DNA from: an uncultured Alistipes sp.
GTDB taxonomy: Bacteria > Bacteroidota > Bacteroidia > Bacteroidales > UBA932
Reading direction: 5' to 3'
Length of the DNA stretch: 64,000 nt
NCBI GenBank assembly: GCA_900544175.1
Contig: UQUN01000012.1
Coordinates: 5,616-69,615, forward strand
The notes under the pieces were generated by a model. That model was not told where the DNA came from. It made no database searches and worked only from the letters and a program-made list of their open reading frames with translations. The first letter of the stretch is position 1. Each line of letters begins with the position of its first letter. Shown piece after piece: positions 16,915-26,955 of the stretch. A program made the position numbers and the translations under genes.

Positions 16915-18077
16915 AGCGTATAGTTATCATATTCGCGGCTGTATTGCTCGTAATGCCGGTCCGGGCGCAGGATATCAGCAGACAGAAAGAGCGGAAAGAA
17001 CAGCTGGAAGCAGAGATAAGCCGCATAGACGAACAGCTCGGGGCCAACAGGGACAAGAGAAAGCAGAGTATCAACACACTAATCCTGACCAGAAAAAAGA
17101 GAGACGCCCGCGAGAAGCTGATAGCCGGAATAGACGAGGACATCAGAAACTACGACAATTCCATATCTGATGCAGAACTGCAGATCACACGTTTGAACTC
17201 CAGGCTCGACACACTCCGCAAATACCATACGAGACTCGTCCAGGGTGCCTATAAAACCAGGGACAGCAGAATCTGGTTCATGTATATCCTTTCCAGCAAG
17301 GATGTAAACCAGGGGCTCAGAAGATGGTCGTACCTCAAGAATCTGTCCAATGCCGTGAAAAAGCAGGCAGACGAGATAAGGTCCACCGAGGCCGACTTGC
17401 AGCAGGAGAAATCCAGACTGGAGCAGCTGAAATCCGAGTCCATGCTGGCAAAGGCTGAAAGAGAAAAAGAGAAGGCGGAACTCACCGCTGAAGAAAAACG
17501 CATCAACTCCATGGTAGCCCAATTGTCCAGGGAAGAGAAATCCATGAAGAGGGATCTGCAGAAAAAGCAGAAGGAGGTAGAGAAACTTAACAAGGAGATC
17601 GAACGTATCCTCGCAGAAGCCGTCAGACAACAGAAAGAAAATGCCACGGAAATGGATTACGCCCTCTCAGCCAAGTTCGGGGAAAACAAGGGGAAGCTGC
17701 CGTGGCCAGTCAGGAACGGCGTCGTGATCCAGAAATTCGGCCAGACATACCATCCGGTATTCAAGAATCTCAAACTGCCTTACAACAACGGAATCAACAT
17801 ATCCGCGTCTGCAGGCAGCAATGCCACATCAGTGTTCGACGGTATAGTAAAGCAGGTGCTTGTCATGCCTGGGTACGACCAGTGCGTACTGGTGCAGCAC
17901 GGCGAGTATTTCACATTCTACTGCAAACTGAAACGCGTCTACGTAAAGACCGGTGACAAACTCAGGACAGGCGACAGGATCGGCCAGATAAGCACCAACG
18001 ACGACGGCAACGCCGAACTACATTTCCAGCTCTGGAAAGGGACAGCAAAGCAGAATCCCGAGAGCTGGCTGAGATAA
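16911..18077 (+). CDS. EnvC-like murein hydrolase activator (degenerate LytM/M23)
   Basis: The 388-aa exported protein has a signal peptide (MKRIVIIFAAVLLVMPVRAQ), then a long charged coiled coil (about residues 20-250, rich in K, E and Q). A LytM/M23 domain follows (about 262-388) with PVRNGVVIQKFGQ and LVQHGEYFTFYCKL. The catalytic HxxxD box reads NGINISA, and the last HxH box reads ELHFQL, so zinc-binding residues are missing. As in EnvC and NlpD, it should activate amidases at the division site rather than cut peptidoglycan. It overlaps the TPR gene by 4 nt. Confidence 0.88.
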   Translation: MKRIVIIFAAVLLVMPVRAQDISRQKERKEQLEAEISRIDEQLGANRDKRKQSINTLILTRKKRDAREKLIAGIDEDIRNYDNSISDAELQITRLNSRLDTLRKYHTRLVQGAYKTRDSRIWFMYILSSKDVNQGLRRWSYLKNLSNAVKKQADEIRSTEADLQQEKSRLEQLKSESMLAKAEREKEKAELTAEEKRINSMVAQLSREEKSMKRDLQKKQKEVEKLNKEIERILAEAVRQQKENATEMDYALSAKFGENKGKLPWPVRNGVVIQKFGQTYHPVFKNLKLPYNNGINISASAGSNATSVFDGIVKQVLVMPGYDQCVLVQHGEYFTFYCKLKRVYVKTGDKLRTGDRIGQISTNDDGNAELHFQLWKGTAKQNPESWLR

Positions 18078-18081
18078 GGCG

Positions 18082-19770
18082 TCAATATTCGAAAGTGCTT
18101 CCGCCTATGAACTCCCTCATGACCGATGTAGGAGGGATGCCGGCAATCTCGTCCGGTGTCAGCGGCGTTATGTAGGACAGGAACTTGAGCAGTCTCACAC
18201 TCTCGGCATAAGCTTCGGAGAGAGGAGGAATTCTCTCCAGCAGAGGCTCCGCATAGTAACGCAGCATAGGCAGCTCGAACAGAAGGGCAGAGTTGAACAT
18301 GACATCCGCGTTCTCCTGATACGGGAAAATGTTCTTCTCCTCCCCCGCTCTCACACTCTTCCATCTCAGAATTGTCTCCTCGGGAGTGATGCCACGCGAG
18401 AAATTGTCCCTTACTATCCTGCGCAGCAGACGGTTGTCGGCTGTGGATATATAGTTGTTCTCATCAACCGACAAAGATGTCAGAGCCGAGGCGAACACCC
18501 TGAACACCCTCGCCCCGTCCAAATGCTTGGTAAGTTCCGGATTGAGGGCATGGATTCCTTCCATTATCAGCACATCCCCTTCCTTCATACGTATCCTGTG
18601 TCCTCCAAAACGGCGCTCACCGGTCACAAAGTCGTATTTCGGCAGCTCCACCTCCTTGCCGTCAAAAAGATCGTTGAGTTGGGATCCGAGGAAAGGAAGG
18701 TCAAGTGCATGGATGCTCTCGAAGTCATATTCTCCGTTTTCGTCCCGAGGTGTCTGCTCTCTGTCAAGGAAATAGTCATCCATTCCTATAACCAGCGGAC
18801 GCATGCCGAGTACCCGGCACTGAAGGGATATCCTCTTGGACGTAGTAGTCTTTCCGCTGCTGGACGGCCCTGCGATAAGCACAAGCTTGACCTTGTCCCT
18901 GCGCTCGTGGATCATATCGGCTATCTCCACATACTTGCGCTCGTGAAGAGACTCGGCCACAGCAATCAGCTCTCCTGCCTTACCCTTTTTAACAGCCTCG
19001 TTGACTGAGCCTATGCCGTGCGCACCGAGAATGGAGCACCATCTCGAATACTCCTTGAACACACTGCTCAGCTTGTCCTGATACTTGTACGGGGCAATGA
19101 CCTCCGGATCCGTTCCAGACGGAGACTGCAGGCAAAAGCCGTCACCGTACGGAATCAGATCAAACAGACTTATCTCACCGGTTCTTCTGAGCAGCGGCCC
19201 GTAGAAAGTATCAGGATAACCGTCCAGCCAGTATACAGAGACAAAGAATTTCTCCATATCAGCCACAAGGGAGGCCTTCTCCTCCCGTCCGTTACGCCGG
19301 AACAGGGAGACTGCCTCCTCATTCGGCATCTTGGTCTTCGTAAACGGAATATCCGCCTTGACTATCTCCTCCATACGCCTGCGAAGAGATGTCACCCTGT
19401 CAGCTCCTGCCGGTACCGCCTCATACATACCGTCTCCCGACTTCTCACGAAGTTCGCCGTACAGTCCGTTGGGAAGAGTATAGTCCATGAACAGGCTATA
19501 TTCAGGATAAAGATCCACAGCTGCTTTCTGCAGGATAAACGAAAGAGAGCGGGCATACGTCCTTCGTCCGTCTATATGCGTATAATCCAAGAATTTGACT
19601 GTATGAGGCTCGTAAATGGGATATGAGAGTTCCTTGAGCATATTGTCAACCAGGGCGGCCACCACAGGATACCTGCATCCCGTATCCACCATCCCGGCCA
19701 GTTCTCCCAGCGTCGTTCCGGGAGCGCAGTCATAAAATCCTTTCAGGCTGTCACAATAGAGCGTTATCAT
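18082..19770 (-). CDS. Nucleoside kinase with N-terminal TGS-like region (uridine-kinase family)
   Basis: The 562-aa protein starts with a TGS/threonyl-tRNA-synthetase-like editing region (about residues 1-250; CAPGTTLGELAG, then a DYTLPNGLYGELREKSGDG segment). It ends in a phosphoribulokinase/uridine-kinase domain with Walker A GPSSSGKTTTSKR near residue 298, MDDYFLDR and FESIHALDL. This fused architecture is standard in Bacteroidales proteins annotated as nucleoside kinases. It likely phosphorylates uridine or another nucleoside. The function of the N-terminal part is not known. Its stop codon lies 4 bp from the stop of the convergent EnvC-like gene. Confidence 0.85.
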   Translation of the reverse strand: MITLYCDSLKGFYDCAPGTTLGELAGMVDTGCRYPVVAALVDNMLKELSYPIYEPHTVKFLDYTHIDGRRTYARSLSFILQKAAVDLYPEYSLFMDYTLPNGLYGELREKSGDGMYEAVPAGADRVTSLRRRMEEIVKADIPFTKTKMPNEEAVSLFRRNGREEKASLVADMEKFFVSVYWLDGYPDTFYGPLLRRTGEISLFDLIPYGDGFCLQSPSGTDPEVIAPYKYQDKLSSVFKEYSRWCSILGAHGIGSVNEAVKKGKAGELIAVAESLHERKYVEIADMIHERRDKVKLVLIAGPSSSGKTTTSKRISLQCRVLGMRPLVIGMDDYFLDREQTPRDENGEYDFESIHALDLPFLGSQLNDLFDGKEVELPKYDFVTGERRFGGHRIRMKEGDVLIMEGIHALNPELTKHLDGARVFRVFASALTSLSVDENNYISTADNRLLRRIVRDNFSRGITPEETILRWKSVRAGEEKNIFPYQENADVMFNSALLFELPMLRYYAEPLLERIPPLSEAYAESVRLLKFLSYITPLTPDEIAGIPPTSVMREFIGGSTFEY

Positions 19771-19792
19771 ATCATTCCTTTCTTTTTGTCTG

Positions 19793-22651
19793 TTATATGT
19801 CCTTTCTCAACAATGGTCTCAGATACGGACCGGTGACTGAGTCCGGATTGGCTGCGACCTCCTCGGGAGTCCCCTGTGCTACTATCCTGCCTCCGCCACG
19901 GCCTCCGGACGGTCCCATGTCGAAAAGCCAGTCCACTGACTTCAGCACATCCAGATTGTGCTCGATAATAATCACAGTATTGCCTCCCTCGGCCAGTCTC
20001 TGAAGCACGCCCATAAGCACAGCTATGTCCTCGGAATGAAGGCCGGTGGTAGGCTCGTCAAGTATGTAGAGAGTCCTGCCCGTATCCTTGCGCGACAACT
20101 CAGCCGCCAGTTTCACCCTCTGGTTCTCACCTCCGCTCAATGTCAGGGACGACTGGCCGAGACGGATATATCCAAGTCCGACCTCCTCCAAAGTCCGCAG
20201 CTTCCGTGCAATGGCAGGTACAGGAGCGAAGAATTCAACTGCCTGGGAAATAGTCATTTCCAGAACATCACTGATACTCTTGCCCTTGTATTTCACTGCC
20301 AGCACATCAGGGTTGAAGCGCTTGCCGTGGCACTCCTTGCATGTAACTGTCACCGACGGGAGGAAATTCATCTCAATGACCTCCACTCCTGCCCCTTTAC
20401 AAGCCTCACAGCGACCGCCCTTGACATTGAACGAGAACTTGTTGGACTTGAATCCCCGGATCTTGGCATCTGGCGTCTCCTCGAAAAGCCTGCGGATGAA
20501 TGTCAGCACACCTGTATAGGTAGCCGGATTGGATCGCGGAGAACGGCCGACGGGAGACTGGTCTATCTCCACAAGCTTGTCGATATTCTCCAGACCCTCA
20601 ACCGAATCATAGGGCAGTCCGGAATATTTCGATCTGTACAGCCTGTTGCTGATGACAGGCATTAGCGTATCATTGACAAGAGAGGACTTGCCGCTGCCGC
20701 TGACACCTCCTACACCCACTATACATCCGAGCGGAATACGGATATCCACATTCTTCAGATTATTGCCTGAGGCACCTCTGAGCATGATGAACTTTCCGTT
20801 TCCAGGACGACGGCACTCTGGCACGGCTATGGTGCGGACTCCTTTCAGATAATCAAAAGTACACCCTCCGTCGCCTTCCCTGTCTATCACCGGAAGTCCT
20901 TCAGGCATACGGTACGAAGGATCCAGCTTAAGCTGCGGCGGACCCGAGAAAAGGACCTCTCCCCCTTTCTCTCCTGCACCAGGACCGATATCCACAATCC
21001 AGTCCGCGTTACGCATCATCTCCTCGTCATGCTCTACCACCATCACCGTATTGCCCTCGTCACGCAGACGCTTGAGCGAGCTGATCAGTTTCATATTGTC
21101 CGACTGGTGCAGTCCTATGCTCGGCTCATCCAGAATGTAAAGCACATTGACAAGCCTGGAACCTATCTGGGTCGCCAGCCTGATCCGCTGGCTTTCACCA
21201 CCGCTGAGAGACATTGCACTGCGGCTCAGTGACAGATACGGCAAGCCCACGTCCACAAGGAAACCGATACGTTCCCTGAGTTCCTTCACGATCTCCGAAG
21301 CGACAGCCCTGCCTCTTGGATCAAGGCATCCGTCAAGACCGCCAACCCATTCGTACAGCATACTGACATCCATGTCCGAAACTTCCGCAATATCCTTAGC
21401 GTCTATCTTGAAACACAGAGATTCCTTCCTGAGACGCTTTCCGTGACACTCAGGACAAGGCACACTCGTGGAATACATTGCTGATCTGCCACATTCCCCG
21501 TCATCATCACTGTCAAATCCGGCCAGCAGTCCCGGGAAAGTGACCATCTCCGACAGCCCTCCATGAGTGTCCACACGCACCAGGTCGTCGCAGCCGTTGA
21601 ACACTATGTCCATCTTCTCCTTGGGAATGTCCCTTATCGGCTCGTAAACAGAAAAACCGTATTTGCGGGCCACTGCCTCGAGCACGACGAACACGGCATT
21701 GTCCCTCTTTTTCCCAAGAGGCACTATACCGCCCTCGGCTATGGACAGACTGTTGTCCGGCACTATCTTAGCCATATCCACCTCCCGCACCGTGCCGAGA
21801 CCTCCGCACACAGGGCACGCTCCCGCCGGTGAGTTGAACGAAAATGTATGAGGCGCCGGCTCCGGAAAGGATATTCCACTGTCAGGACATATGAAATGCT
21901 TGCTGAAATGACGCACCTCACCTGTGGCCGCATCCAATACCATCAATGACCCCTTGCCCTGAGACAGGGCCGACATGACCGACGCCCTTATGCGCTTGCC
22001 GTCCTCCTTCTTAGGAACAACCTTGTCTATCACGGCCTCGATGAAGTGCACCTTATAACGGTCCACACCGGAGACCATATCTCCGAGCTGTCGGATTTCA
22101 CCGTCCACACGTACCGAAGTGAGTCCCTTCCTGAGCAGACTGTCGAACAACTCCCGGTAATGTCCCTTACGTCCTTTGACCACAGGTGCGAGAATGACAC
22201 ACCTGCGTCCCTCGTACTCCCTCATGATCAGTTCCACTATATCGGAATCGGTATACTTGACCATCGGCTTCCCGGTCACAGGAGAGTATGCAGTAGATGC
22301 CCTGGCGTACAACAGTCTGAGGAAATCCGATATCTCCGTGACCGTACCGACAGTAGACCTGGGATTCCTGTTGGTGCTCTTCTGCTCTATCGCAATCGTC
22401 GGGCTTAATCCTTCTATACTCTCTACCTCCGGACGCTCCATCACACCTATATAATGTCTCGCATAAGCCGACAGGGTATCCATATACCGGCGGCGGGCCT
22501 CCGCGTACACGGTATCGAAAGCCAACGACGACTTGCCGCTGCCGCTGAGTCCGGTGACAACCACCAGGGCGTGACGCGGAATACGGAGGGATATGTCCTT
22601 CAGATTATGGACAGAAGCCCGGCAAATATCTATGTACCCGCTATCCTCCAT
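19793..22651 (-). CDS. uvrA: Excinuclease ABC subunit A
   Basis: The 952-aa start (MEDSGYIDI) is preferred because it lies just beyond the upstream gene's stop. An in-frame start at 22693 would overlap that gene by 38 bp. Two ABC ATPase halves are seen: Walker A GLSGSGKSSLAFD near residue 25 and GVSGSGKSSLVND near 625, each with LSGGESQRIRLA or LSGGENQRVKLA signatures. Zinc-finger cysteines lie in CPVCGGLGTV, CPECHGKRL, CEACKGAGV and CKECHGKRF. The UvrA2 dimer finds bulky DNA lesions and loads UvrB for nucleotide-excision repair. uvrB is not in the window. Confidence 0.97.
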   Translation of the reverse strand: MEDSGYIDICRASVHNLKDISLRIPRHALVVVTGLSGSGKSSLAFDTVYAEARRRYMDTLSAYARHYIGVMERPEVESIEGLSPTIAIEQKSTNRNPRSTVGTVTEISDFLRLLYARASTAYSPVTGKPMVKYTDSDIVELIMREYEGRRCVILAPVVKGRKGHYRELFDSLLRKGLTSVRVDGEIRQLGDMVSGVDRYKVHFIEAVIDKVVPKKEDGKRIRASVMSALSQGKGSLMVLDAATGEVRHFSKHFICPDSGISFPEPAPHTFSFNSPAGACPVCGGLGTVREVDMAKIVPDNSLSIAEGGIVPLGKKRDNAVFVVLEAVARKYGFSVYEPIRDIPKEKMDIVFNGCDDLVRVDTHGGLSEMVTFPGLLAGFDSDDDGECGRSAMYSTSVPCPECHGKRLRKESLCFKIDAKDIAEVSDMDVSMLYEWVGGLDGCLDPRGRAVASEIVKELRERIGFLVDVGLPYLSLSRSAMSLSGGESQRIRLATQIGSRLVNVLYILDEPSIGLHQSDNMKLISSLKRLRDEGNTVMVVEHDEEMMRNADWIVDIGPGAGEKGGEVLFSGPPQLKLDPSYRMPEGLPVIDREGDGGCTFDYLKGVRTIAVPECRRPGNGKFIMLRGASGNNLKNVDIRIPLGCIVGVGGVSGSGKSSLVNDTLMPVISNRLYRSKYSGLPYDSVEGLENIDKLVEIDQSPVGRSPRSNPATYTGVLTFIRRLFEETPDAKIRGFKSNKFSFNVKGGRCEACKGAGVEVIEMNFLPSVTVTCKECHGKRFNPDVLAVKYKGKSISDVLEMTISQAVEFFAPVPAIARKLRTLEEVGLGYIRLGQSSLTLSGGENQRVKLAAELSRKDTGRTLYILDEPTTGLHSEDIAVLMGVLQRLAEGGNTVIIIEHNLDVLKSVDWLFDMGPSGGRGGGRIVAQGTPEEVAANPDSVTGPYLRPLLRKDI

Positions 22652-22655
22652 GAAC

Positions 22656-23330
22656 TCAAGACTGCAGTTCCTCCGCACAAGGACCTCCCGCAACGATGTC
22701 CTCTATGAACGGGTTGGTCATCCTCTCGCGCCCGACATCGGTGGACGGGCCATGTCCGGGATACACTACCGTATCGGACGGCAAAGGCAGGAACTTCGTC
22801 CTTATGCTTTCCTTAAGCTGGTCATAATCTCCACCAGGAAGATCCGTACGGCCTATGCTTCCGCAGAAAACTGTGTCTCCTGTAAAAACGTATCCTCCCT
22901 CCCGGTCATAGAGCATGACTCCTCCGGGAGTATGGCCCGGTGTTTCCAACACTTCAAGCCTTATGCCGCCTATCTCGAGTACATCCCCGTCCTTCATGTC
23001 GATGATCTCCCCTGACGGCTCTTCAATATCGTAGCCGAAATAGCCTGCATACGGTCTCGCCCTGCGCATCTGTCCCATATCAGCCGCCGCAAGATATGTA
23101 GGCACATGCCACACCGAAGTCACGAATGCATTGCCCATGACATGGTCGAAATGACCGTGTGTCTGTATTATCATCTTTGGCCTGAGAGAATTGTCCGTGA
23201 TGAACTTCACAAGCCTGTCCCGTTCCGACTGCCTGATGCAGCCTGGATCTATTATCGCGCACTCGCCTGTCCCGTCATAGAGCACATAGCAGCAGGTGCG
23301 AAGGTCATTGAAATAAAACGTCTGTATCAT
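22656..23330 (-). CDS. MBL-fold metallo-hydrolase (glyoxalase II-like)
   Basis: The start at MIQTFYFND gives 224 aa, and the frame open further upstream crosses the promoter. The beta-lactamase-fold metal motif TQTHGHFDHVMG (HxHxDH type) is near residue 57, with later ligands in ETPGHTPGG, FTGDTVFCGSIGR and YPGHGPST. This is the pattern of small glyoxalase-II-like and persulfide-dioxygenase-like hydrolases. Two metal ions are expected and a thioester substrate is likely, but it cannot be named. It sits 4 bp ahead of uvrA on the same strand, probably one transcript. Confidence 0.88.
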   Translation of the reverse strand: MIQTFYFNDLRTCCYVLYDGTGECAIIDPGCIRQSERDRLVKFITDNSLRPKMIIQTHGHFDHVMGNAFVTSVWHVPTYLAAADMGQMRRARPYAGYFGYDIEEPSGEIIDMKDGDVLEIGGIRLEVLETPGHTPGGVMLYDREGGYVFTGDTVFCGSIGRTDLPGGDYDQLKESIRTKFLPLPSDTVVYPGHGPSTDVGRERMTNPFIEDIVAGGPCAEELQS

Positions 23331-23333
23331 AAA

Positions 23334-23363
23334 GCAAAAATACGCAATTCTTCTTATTTTTGC
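23334..23363. promoter_or_regulatory. Symmetric divergent promoter (MBL hydrolase / deoxynucleoside kinase)
   Basis: A perfect 9-bp inverted repeat, GCAAAAATA (23334-23342) and TATTTTTGC (23355-23363), presents a TATTTTTG -7 element on both strands, each reading outward. The minus-strand element has TTTG 22 nt upstream (23365-23368). No good -33 is seen for the plus strand. Confidence 0.5.
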
Positions 23364-23385
23364 ACAAAGATTAAGCCAAGATATC

Positions 23386-23997
23386 ATGCATATAGCAGTA
23401 GCAGGAAACATAGGCAGCGGTAAGACGACACTAACGGGTCTGCTCGCCAGCCATTACGGATGGGAACCCCATTACGAGTCTGTGGAATTCAACCCCTATC
23501 TCGTAGACTTCTACGAGGATATGCGCAGGTGGTCCTTCAACCTGCAGGTATATTTCCTCAACAGAAGACTAAAGGATATCAGCGAGTTCCAGGAATCAGG
23601 ACGGAATGTCATCCAGGACAGGACCATCTATGAGGACGCAATGATATTCGCCCCCAACCTGCATGACATGGGCCTGATGGACAGCCGCGACTTCGACAAC
23701 TACACATCCCTCTTCGAACTTATGCAGAAGATGGTAAGGTATCCCGACCTGCTCATCTATCTGAGGTCTTCGATCCCCAACCTGGTGGAGCAGATTCAGA
23801 AACGCGGGCGCGAATACGAGAACAGCATCCGCATCGACTACCTTAAAGGCCTCAATGACAGGTATGAGAAATGGACAGGGAATTATAAGGGGGAACTGAT
23901 GATCATAGATGTGGACAACTGCAAGTTCGAAGACCGCAAGGAGGATTTCAGATCCATCGTAGACCAGATAGACGCAAGACTGTTCGGCCTTTTCTGA
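23386..23997 (+). CDS. Deoxynucleoside kinase (dAK/dGK family)
   Basis: The 203-aa protein starts with P-loop AGNIGSGKTTL and shows the deoxynucleoside-kinase signatures: WSFNLQVYFLNRR near residue 45, VIQDRTIYEDAMIF with the DRS-like substrate motif near residue 71, LIYLRSS near 123 and an RGREYEN lid near 140. It phosphorylates purine deoxynucleosides (or deoxycytidine) for salvage into dNTPs in the cytoplasm. Length fits the family. It is divergent from the MBL hydrolase gene and is not obviously in an operon. Confidence 0.93.
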   Translation: MHIAVAGNIGSGKTTLTGLLASHYGWEPHYESVEFNPYLVDFYEDMRRWSFNLQVYFLNRRLKDISEFQESGRNVIQDRTIYEDAMIFAPNLHDMGLMDSRDFDNYTSLFELMQKMVRYPDLLIYLRSSIPNLVEQIQKRGREYENSIRIDYLKGLNDRYEKWTGNYKGELMIIDVDNCKFEDRKEDFRSIVDQIDARLFGLF

Positions 23998-24018
23998 TGA
24001 CAGACGGCCTGGCCCGCA

Positions 24019-24669
24019 TCATATCTTGATGGAAAGCCCTATGTTGAGAAGACCCCGGTAGCCGAAACCCAACTCCGCGAATCCGCCTACCGTCTCTCCG
24101 TATCTGAACTTCACTGCCGTTATATGATATGAGAATCTCAGCCTGTCGTTTGGTTCAGGGACAAAATACCCGGTGTCGCCGTCCACTATGGTCTCGTCCT
24201 GATAGGTTATACCAAGATACAGGGCTCCGGAACATTCCATCGGACCTTGCTGCCAGTAGGTGTATGAAGCCGACAGATGGGCTGACCAACTCTTGATCTC
24301 CGAACGACATACAAATACAGGATCGGATATGGGGACAAGCTCTGAATCAGTTATGTACATATCCGCACTGGCATAACCGAACCCGCCGTCCACACCTACG
24401 GAAAAATTGGGCAGTATAAAGAAACTGTACCCGAATGCAGCGATTCCGGAGAATTTGAAATTGCGTGAGTCCCCGTCATATCCGACCGACTTGTATTCGG
24501 AGTTCAGCGTCGTGGACAACTCGATCACCGATGGAGTGCCGTACTGGACGTACACTTCACTGCGGGGAAAGTAATCGGCGTCCCGCACCATGTTCTTCTG
24601 CGCACTGGATACCGCCGGCATCCATATAACAGACGCCGCAAGGACAATGAAATGTTTCACTCTATTCAT
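24019..24669 (-). CDS. Small outer-membrane barrel protein of unknown function
   Basis: The 216-aa product has a signal peptide (to about residue 22, VSSAQK). The rest reads as alternating strands: FKFSGIAAFGYSFFILPNFSVGVDGGFGYA, HLSASYTYWQQ, LYLGITYQDE, then FAELGFGYRGLLNIGLSIKI at the C-terminus. The closing strand ends in Ile rather than Phe. Eight strands are likely, as in OmpX/OmpW-sized barrels. Its start overlaps the flippase-like gene upstream by 8 nt, so the two are probably co-translated. I do not recognise the family. Confidence 0.65.
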   Translation of the reverse strand: MNRVKHFIVLAASVIWMPAVSSAQKNMVRDADYFPRSEVYVQYGTPSVIELSTTLNSEYKSVGYDGDSRNFKFSGIAAFGYSFFILPNFSVGVDGGFGYASADMYITDSELVPISDPVFVCRSEIKSWSAHLSASYTYWQQGPMECSGALYLGITYQDETIVDGDTGYFVPEPNDRLRFSYHITAVKFRYGETVGGFAELGFGYRGLLNIGLSIKI

Positions 24670-25690
24670 GTTTCAGTTTTTGTATTCTTTCAGCCTTCCG
24701 TTTCCTGAAATAGATGCCTGCAAGGGACAACGCTCCGCAAAGCACCATGGTCAGAGCCTGGCTTTCATGTGATATCGTTGCAAAAATCACGCCCGATGTC
24801 TTGGGGATCGAGTATATGGAGGCCATGGCAAGCGAAAGTATGAAATGATAGGCACCGATACCTCCCTGCACCGGTACAATCCATCCCAGACCGCCTACGA
24901 CCATCAGAAAAAGAGCATCAGCCCAGTTCAGTCCGCTTACCTGCGGAAACGCCAATATGGTAGTGTAGCTCATAAGCCAGTAGCAGAACCACAGCATCAC
25001 GGTATAAAGAAGAAACAGCCATTTGCCCTTCATCCGCAATCCGGCCCTGAGACCGTTCACAAGTCCCTCAACAACCCTGAACAGCTTGTCCATAAACCTG
25101 AACCTGCGCAAACGGTGTCTCATCCTGTAGACAATGACACAGCCTGCCGCAGCCAGAATGACAGCCGCCGCGACAAGCCAAAGCACATTGAACGACATGG
25201 TGCGGACAGCCGGTTCCCACACCTCTTCGGACACGAACTGCCTGAACGAACTTTCTCCCGCCATAAGCACAAGCAGAAGAATGACCGCATAGGAAATCAT
25301 GTCCCAGCTCCGCTCCAGGACCACTGTGCCGAGCACGGACTCGAAAGACGCCTTGCCGCCGGCGGATATGACACCGCATCTGGCAAACTCCCCCGCCCTC
25401 GGCAGGGCGAAATTGGTCAGATATGCGACAGTGACTCCGTCATAAGCCTCCCGTACCGTTATTGTATTGTTGAGCGGAAGCATTATAAGCCTCCATCTGA
25501 CACCCCTGACAAAGAAAGCAATCACGCTTGCCAACATGGACACTATGATCCAATGGAAGTTGCAGCTCCTGACCCCTGACACGAAATCCTCCCACTTGAC
25601 TCCCCTGAAGGCGAAATACAGCAGAACGGCCGCCACAAGCAGCATCACCGTCCACTGTATGACCTTCTTCCACCTTGAGGACATGCTCAT
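24662..25690 (-). CDS. Lysylphosphatidylglycerol-synthase-like flippase domain protein (UPF0104-type)
   Basis: The 342-aa membrane protein has about eight transmembrane helices. It carries the AglD/MprF-N family pattern: [10 protein letters not shown] near residue 62, [17 protein letters not shown] near residue 92, a VLERSWDM motif near 125, and [18 protein letters not shown] near 255. Family members are stand-alone homologues of the flippase half of MprF, without the aminoacyltransferase half. They are suspected of moving lipids or lipid-linked sugars. It overlaps panD by 4 nt upstream, so it is probably a passenger in the pan operon. Confidence 0.8.
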   Translation of the reverse strand: MSMSSRWKKVIQWTVMLLVAAVLLYFAFRGVKWEDFVSGVRSCNFHWIIVSMLASVIAFFVRGVRWRLIMLPLNNTITVREAYDGVTVAYLTNFALPRAGEFARCGVISAGGKASFESVLGTVVLERSWDMISYAVILLLVLMAGESSFRQFVSEEVWEPAVRTMSFNVLWLVAAAVILAAAGCVIVYRMRHRLRRFRFMDKLFRVVEGLVNGLRAGLRMKGKWLFLLYTVMLWFCYWLMSYTTILAFPQVSGLNWADALFLMVVGGLGWIVPVQGGIGAYHFILSLAMASIYSIPKTSGVIFATISHESQALTMVLCGALSLAGIYFRKRKAERIQKLKHE

Positions 25691-26040
25691 TTCACCAATT
25701 TGTTGGTTCTGGTATCAGGGAACACCACCGACGGCTTGAAAGACGCCGCCTCCTCTGGCGTCACAACGGCGTAGGACATGATTATCGCCACGTCTCCCAC
25801 CGAAAACAGATGAGCGGCAGCTCCGTTTAGCTCGATGCACCCGCTCCCCTCCTCACCTGGGATGACGTAAGTCTCGACCCTGTTGCCGTTTGTGACATTG
25901 ACTACAGATACCTTCTCTCCTTCGAAAAGTCCTGCGGCCCTCATGAGGGCCCTGTCCACCGTCACACTGCCGATATAGTCTATATTGGCTCTCGTGACCG
26001 TCACCCTGTGTATCTTGGACTTGATTACCTCTATGTACAT
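25687..26040 (-). CDS. panD: Aspartate 1-decarboxylase (pyruvoyl enzyme precursor)
   Basis: The 117-aa proenzyme shows the PanD self-cleavage site YIGSVTVD at residues 22-29, where the Gly-Ser bond breaks to form the pyruvoyl group. It also has the conserved [11 protein letters not shown] stretch before it and a [20 protein letters not shown] region after it. It converts aspartate to beta-alanine, the partner substrate for PanC in pantothenate synthesis. The gene follows panC with a 1-nt gap and overlaps the flippase-like gene. Cleavage should be autocatalytic, since no PanM-like gene is nearby. Confidence 0.96.
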   Translation of the reverse strand: MYIEVIKSKIHRVTVTRANIDYIGSVTVDRALMRAAGLFEGEKVSVVNVTNGNRVETYVIPGEEGSGCIELNGAAAHLFSVGDVAIIMSYAVVTPEEAASFKPSVVFPDTRTNKLVK

Positions 26041-26041
26041 T

Positions 26042-26887
26042 CTACCTCAATTCTATGTTGTCTATGAGACGGACCTGGCCGGCATACACCGCACATGTCA
26101 GCCTGAGATGAGCGGCCTCGTTCCAGTCAGTCACCGGGCACAAAGTTAATGAATTTATTATTTCCACATATTCGGTCCTGAGACAAGGTTCCTGATCGAT
26201 AAGGGCCGTCAGGCTCTTCACTGCTTCCGTCACCGGCATACGGCCAACCATGCCGCGTGCCTTCATTATGGAATGATAGATGTGCGGGGCAGCCGCCCTT
26301 TGCTCTGGTGTCAGCAGTTTGTTTCTGGAACTGAGCGCGAGACCGTCCTCCGCCCTGGCGATCGGACACCGCACTATATCTATATTGTATCCCAAATTCC
26401 TTACGAAATACTCCACAATGGCCAGCTGCTGGAAATCCTTTTCCCCAAAATAGGCCCTGTCCGGACGGACTATGTCGAACAGACGGGTCACCACCTGGGC
26501 CATACCGTTGAAATGCCCTGGTCTGCGCGGCCCCTCCCCATATCTGTCCAGACCGCCAAGATCGAATACCTTTTTATCATAGTCAGTCCCCTCCGGATAG
26601 ATATCCCCGACACCTGGAGCAAAGAGCACCGACACGCCCAACGGTTCCACGAACGCACAGTCCTCGTCGATACGGCGCGGATATGTGGCGAAATCATTCT
26701 GATTGTTGAACTGCGTCGGATTCACGAAATCCGACACCACTACCGATCCGCATTCCGAGACAGCCTTTCTGATAAGCGAAGCATGCCCCTCATGCAGGGC
26801 CCCCATCGTGGGCACCAAGCCGACCGATTTGTCAGCCAGCGATTTACGGGCAGATTCAAAATCCGCCAATGTTTTAACTACCTTCAT
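26042..26887 (-). CDS. panC: Pantothenate synthetase
   Basis: The start at [10 protein letters not shown] gives 281 aa, and the open frame upstream adds residues not found in the family. Signatures are [18 protein letters not shown] (ATP-binding HxGH-type motif) near residue 29, [16 protein letters not shown] near 58, FGEKDFQQL near 150, and ALSSRNKLL (KMSKS-like) near 183. It joins pantoate and beta-alanine using ATP. It forms a compact panC-panD operon, so beta-alanine supply and use are co-expressed. panB is not in the window. Confidence 0.96.
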   Translation of the reverse strand: MKVVKTLADFESARKSLADKSVGLVPTMGALHEGHASLIRKAVSECGSVVVSDFVNPTQFNNQNDFATYPRRIDEDCAFVEPLGVSVLFAPGVGDIYPEGTDYDKKVFDLGGLDRYGEGPRRPGHFNGMAQVVTRLFDIVRPDRAYFGEKDFQQLAIVEYFVRNLGYNIDIVRCPIARAEDGLALSSRNKLLTPEQRAAAPHIYHSIMKARGMVGRMPVTEAVKSLTALIDQEPCLRTEYVEIINSLTLCPVTDWNEAAHLRLTCAVYAGQVRLIDNIELR

Positions 26888-26955
26888 AGCCGTAATCAAA
26901 ATAGGCGACAAACATAGGTATTTTCAATGACTTTATGCAATTTGACGGAATTTTT

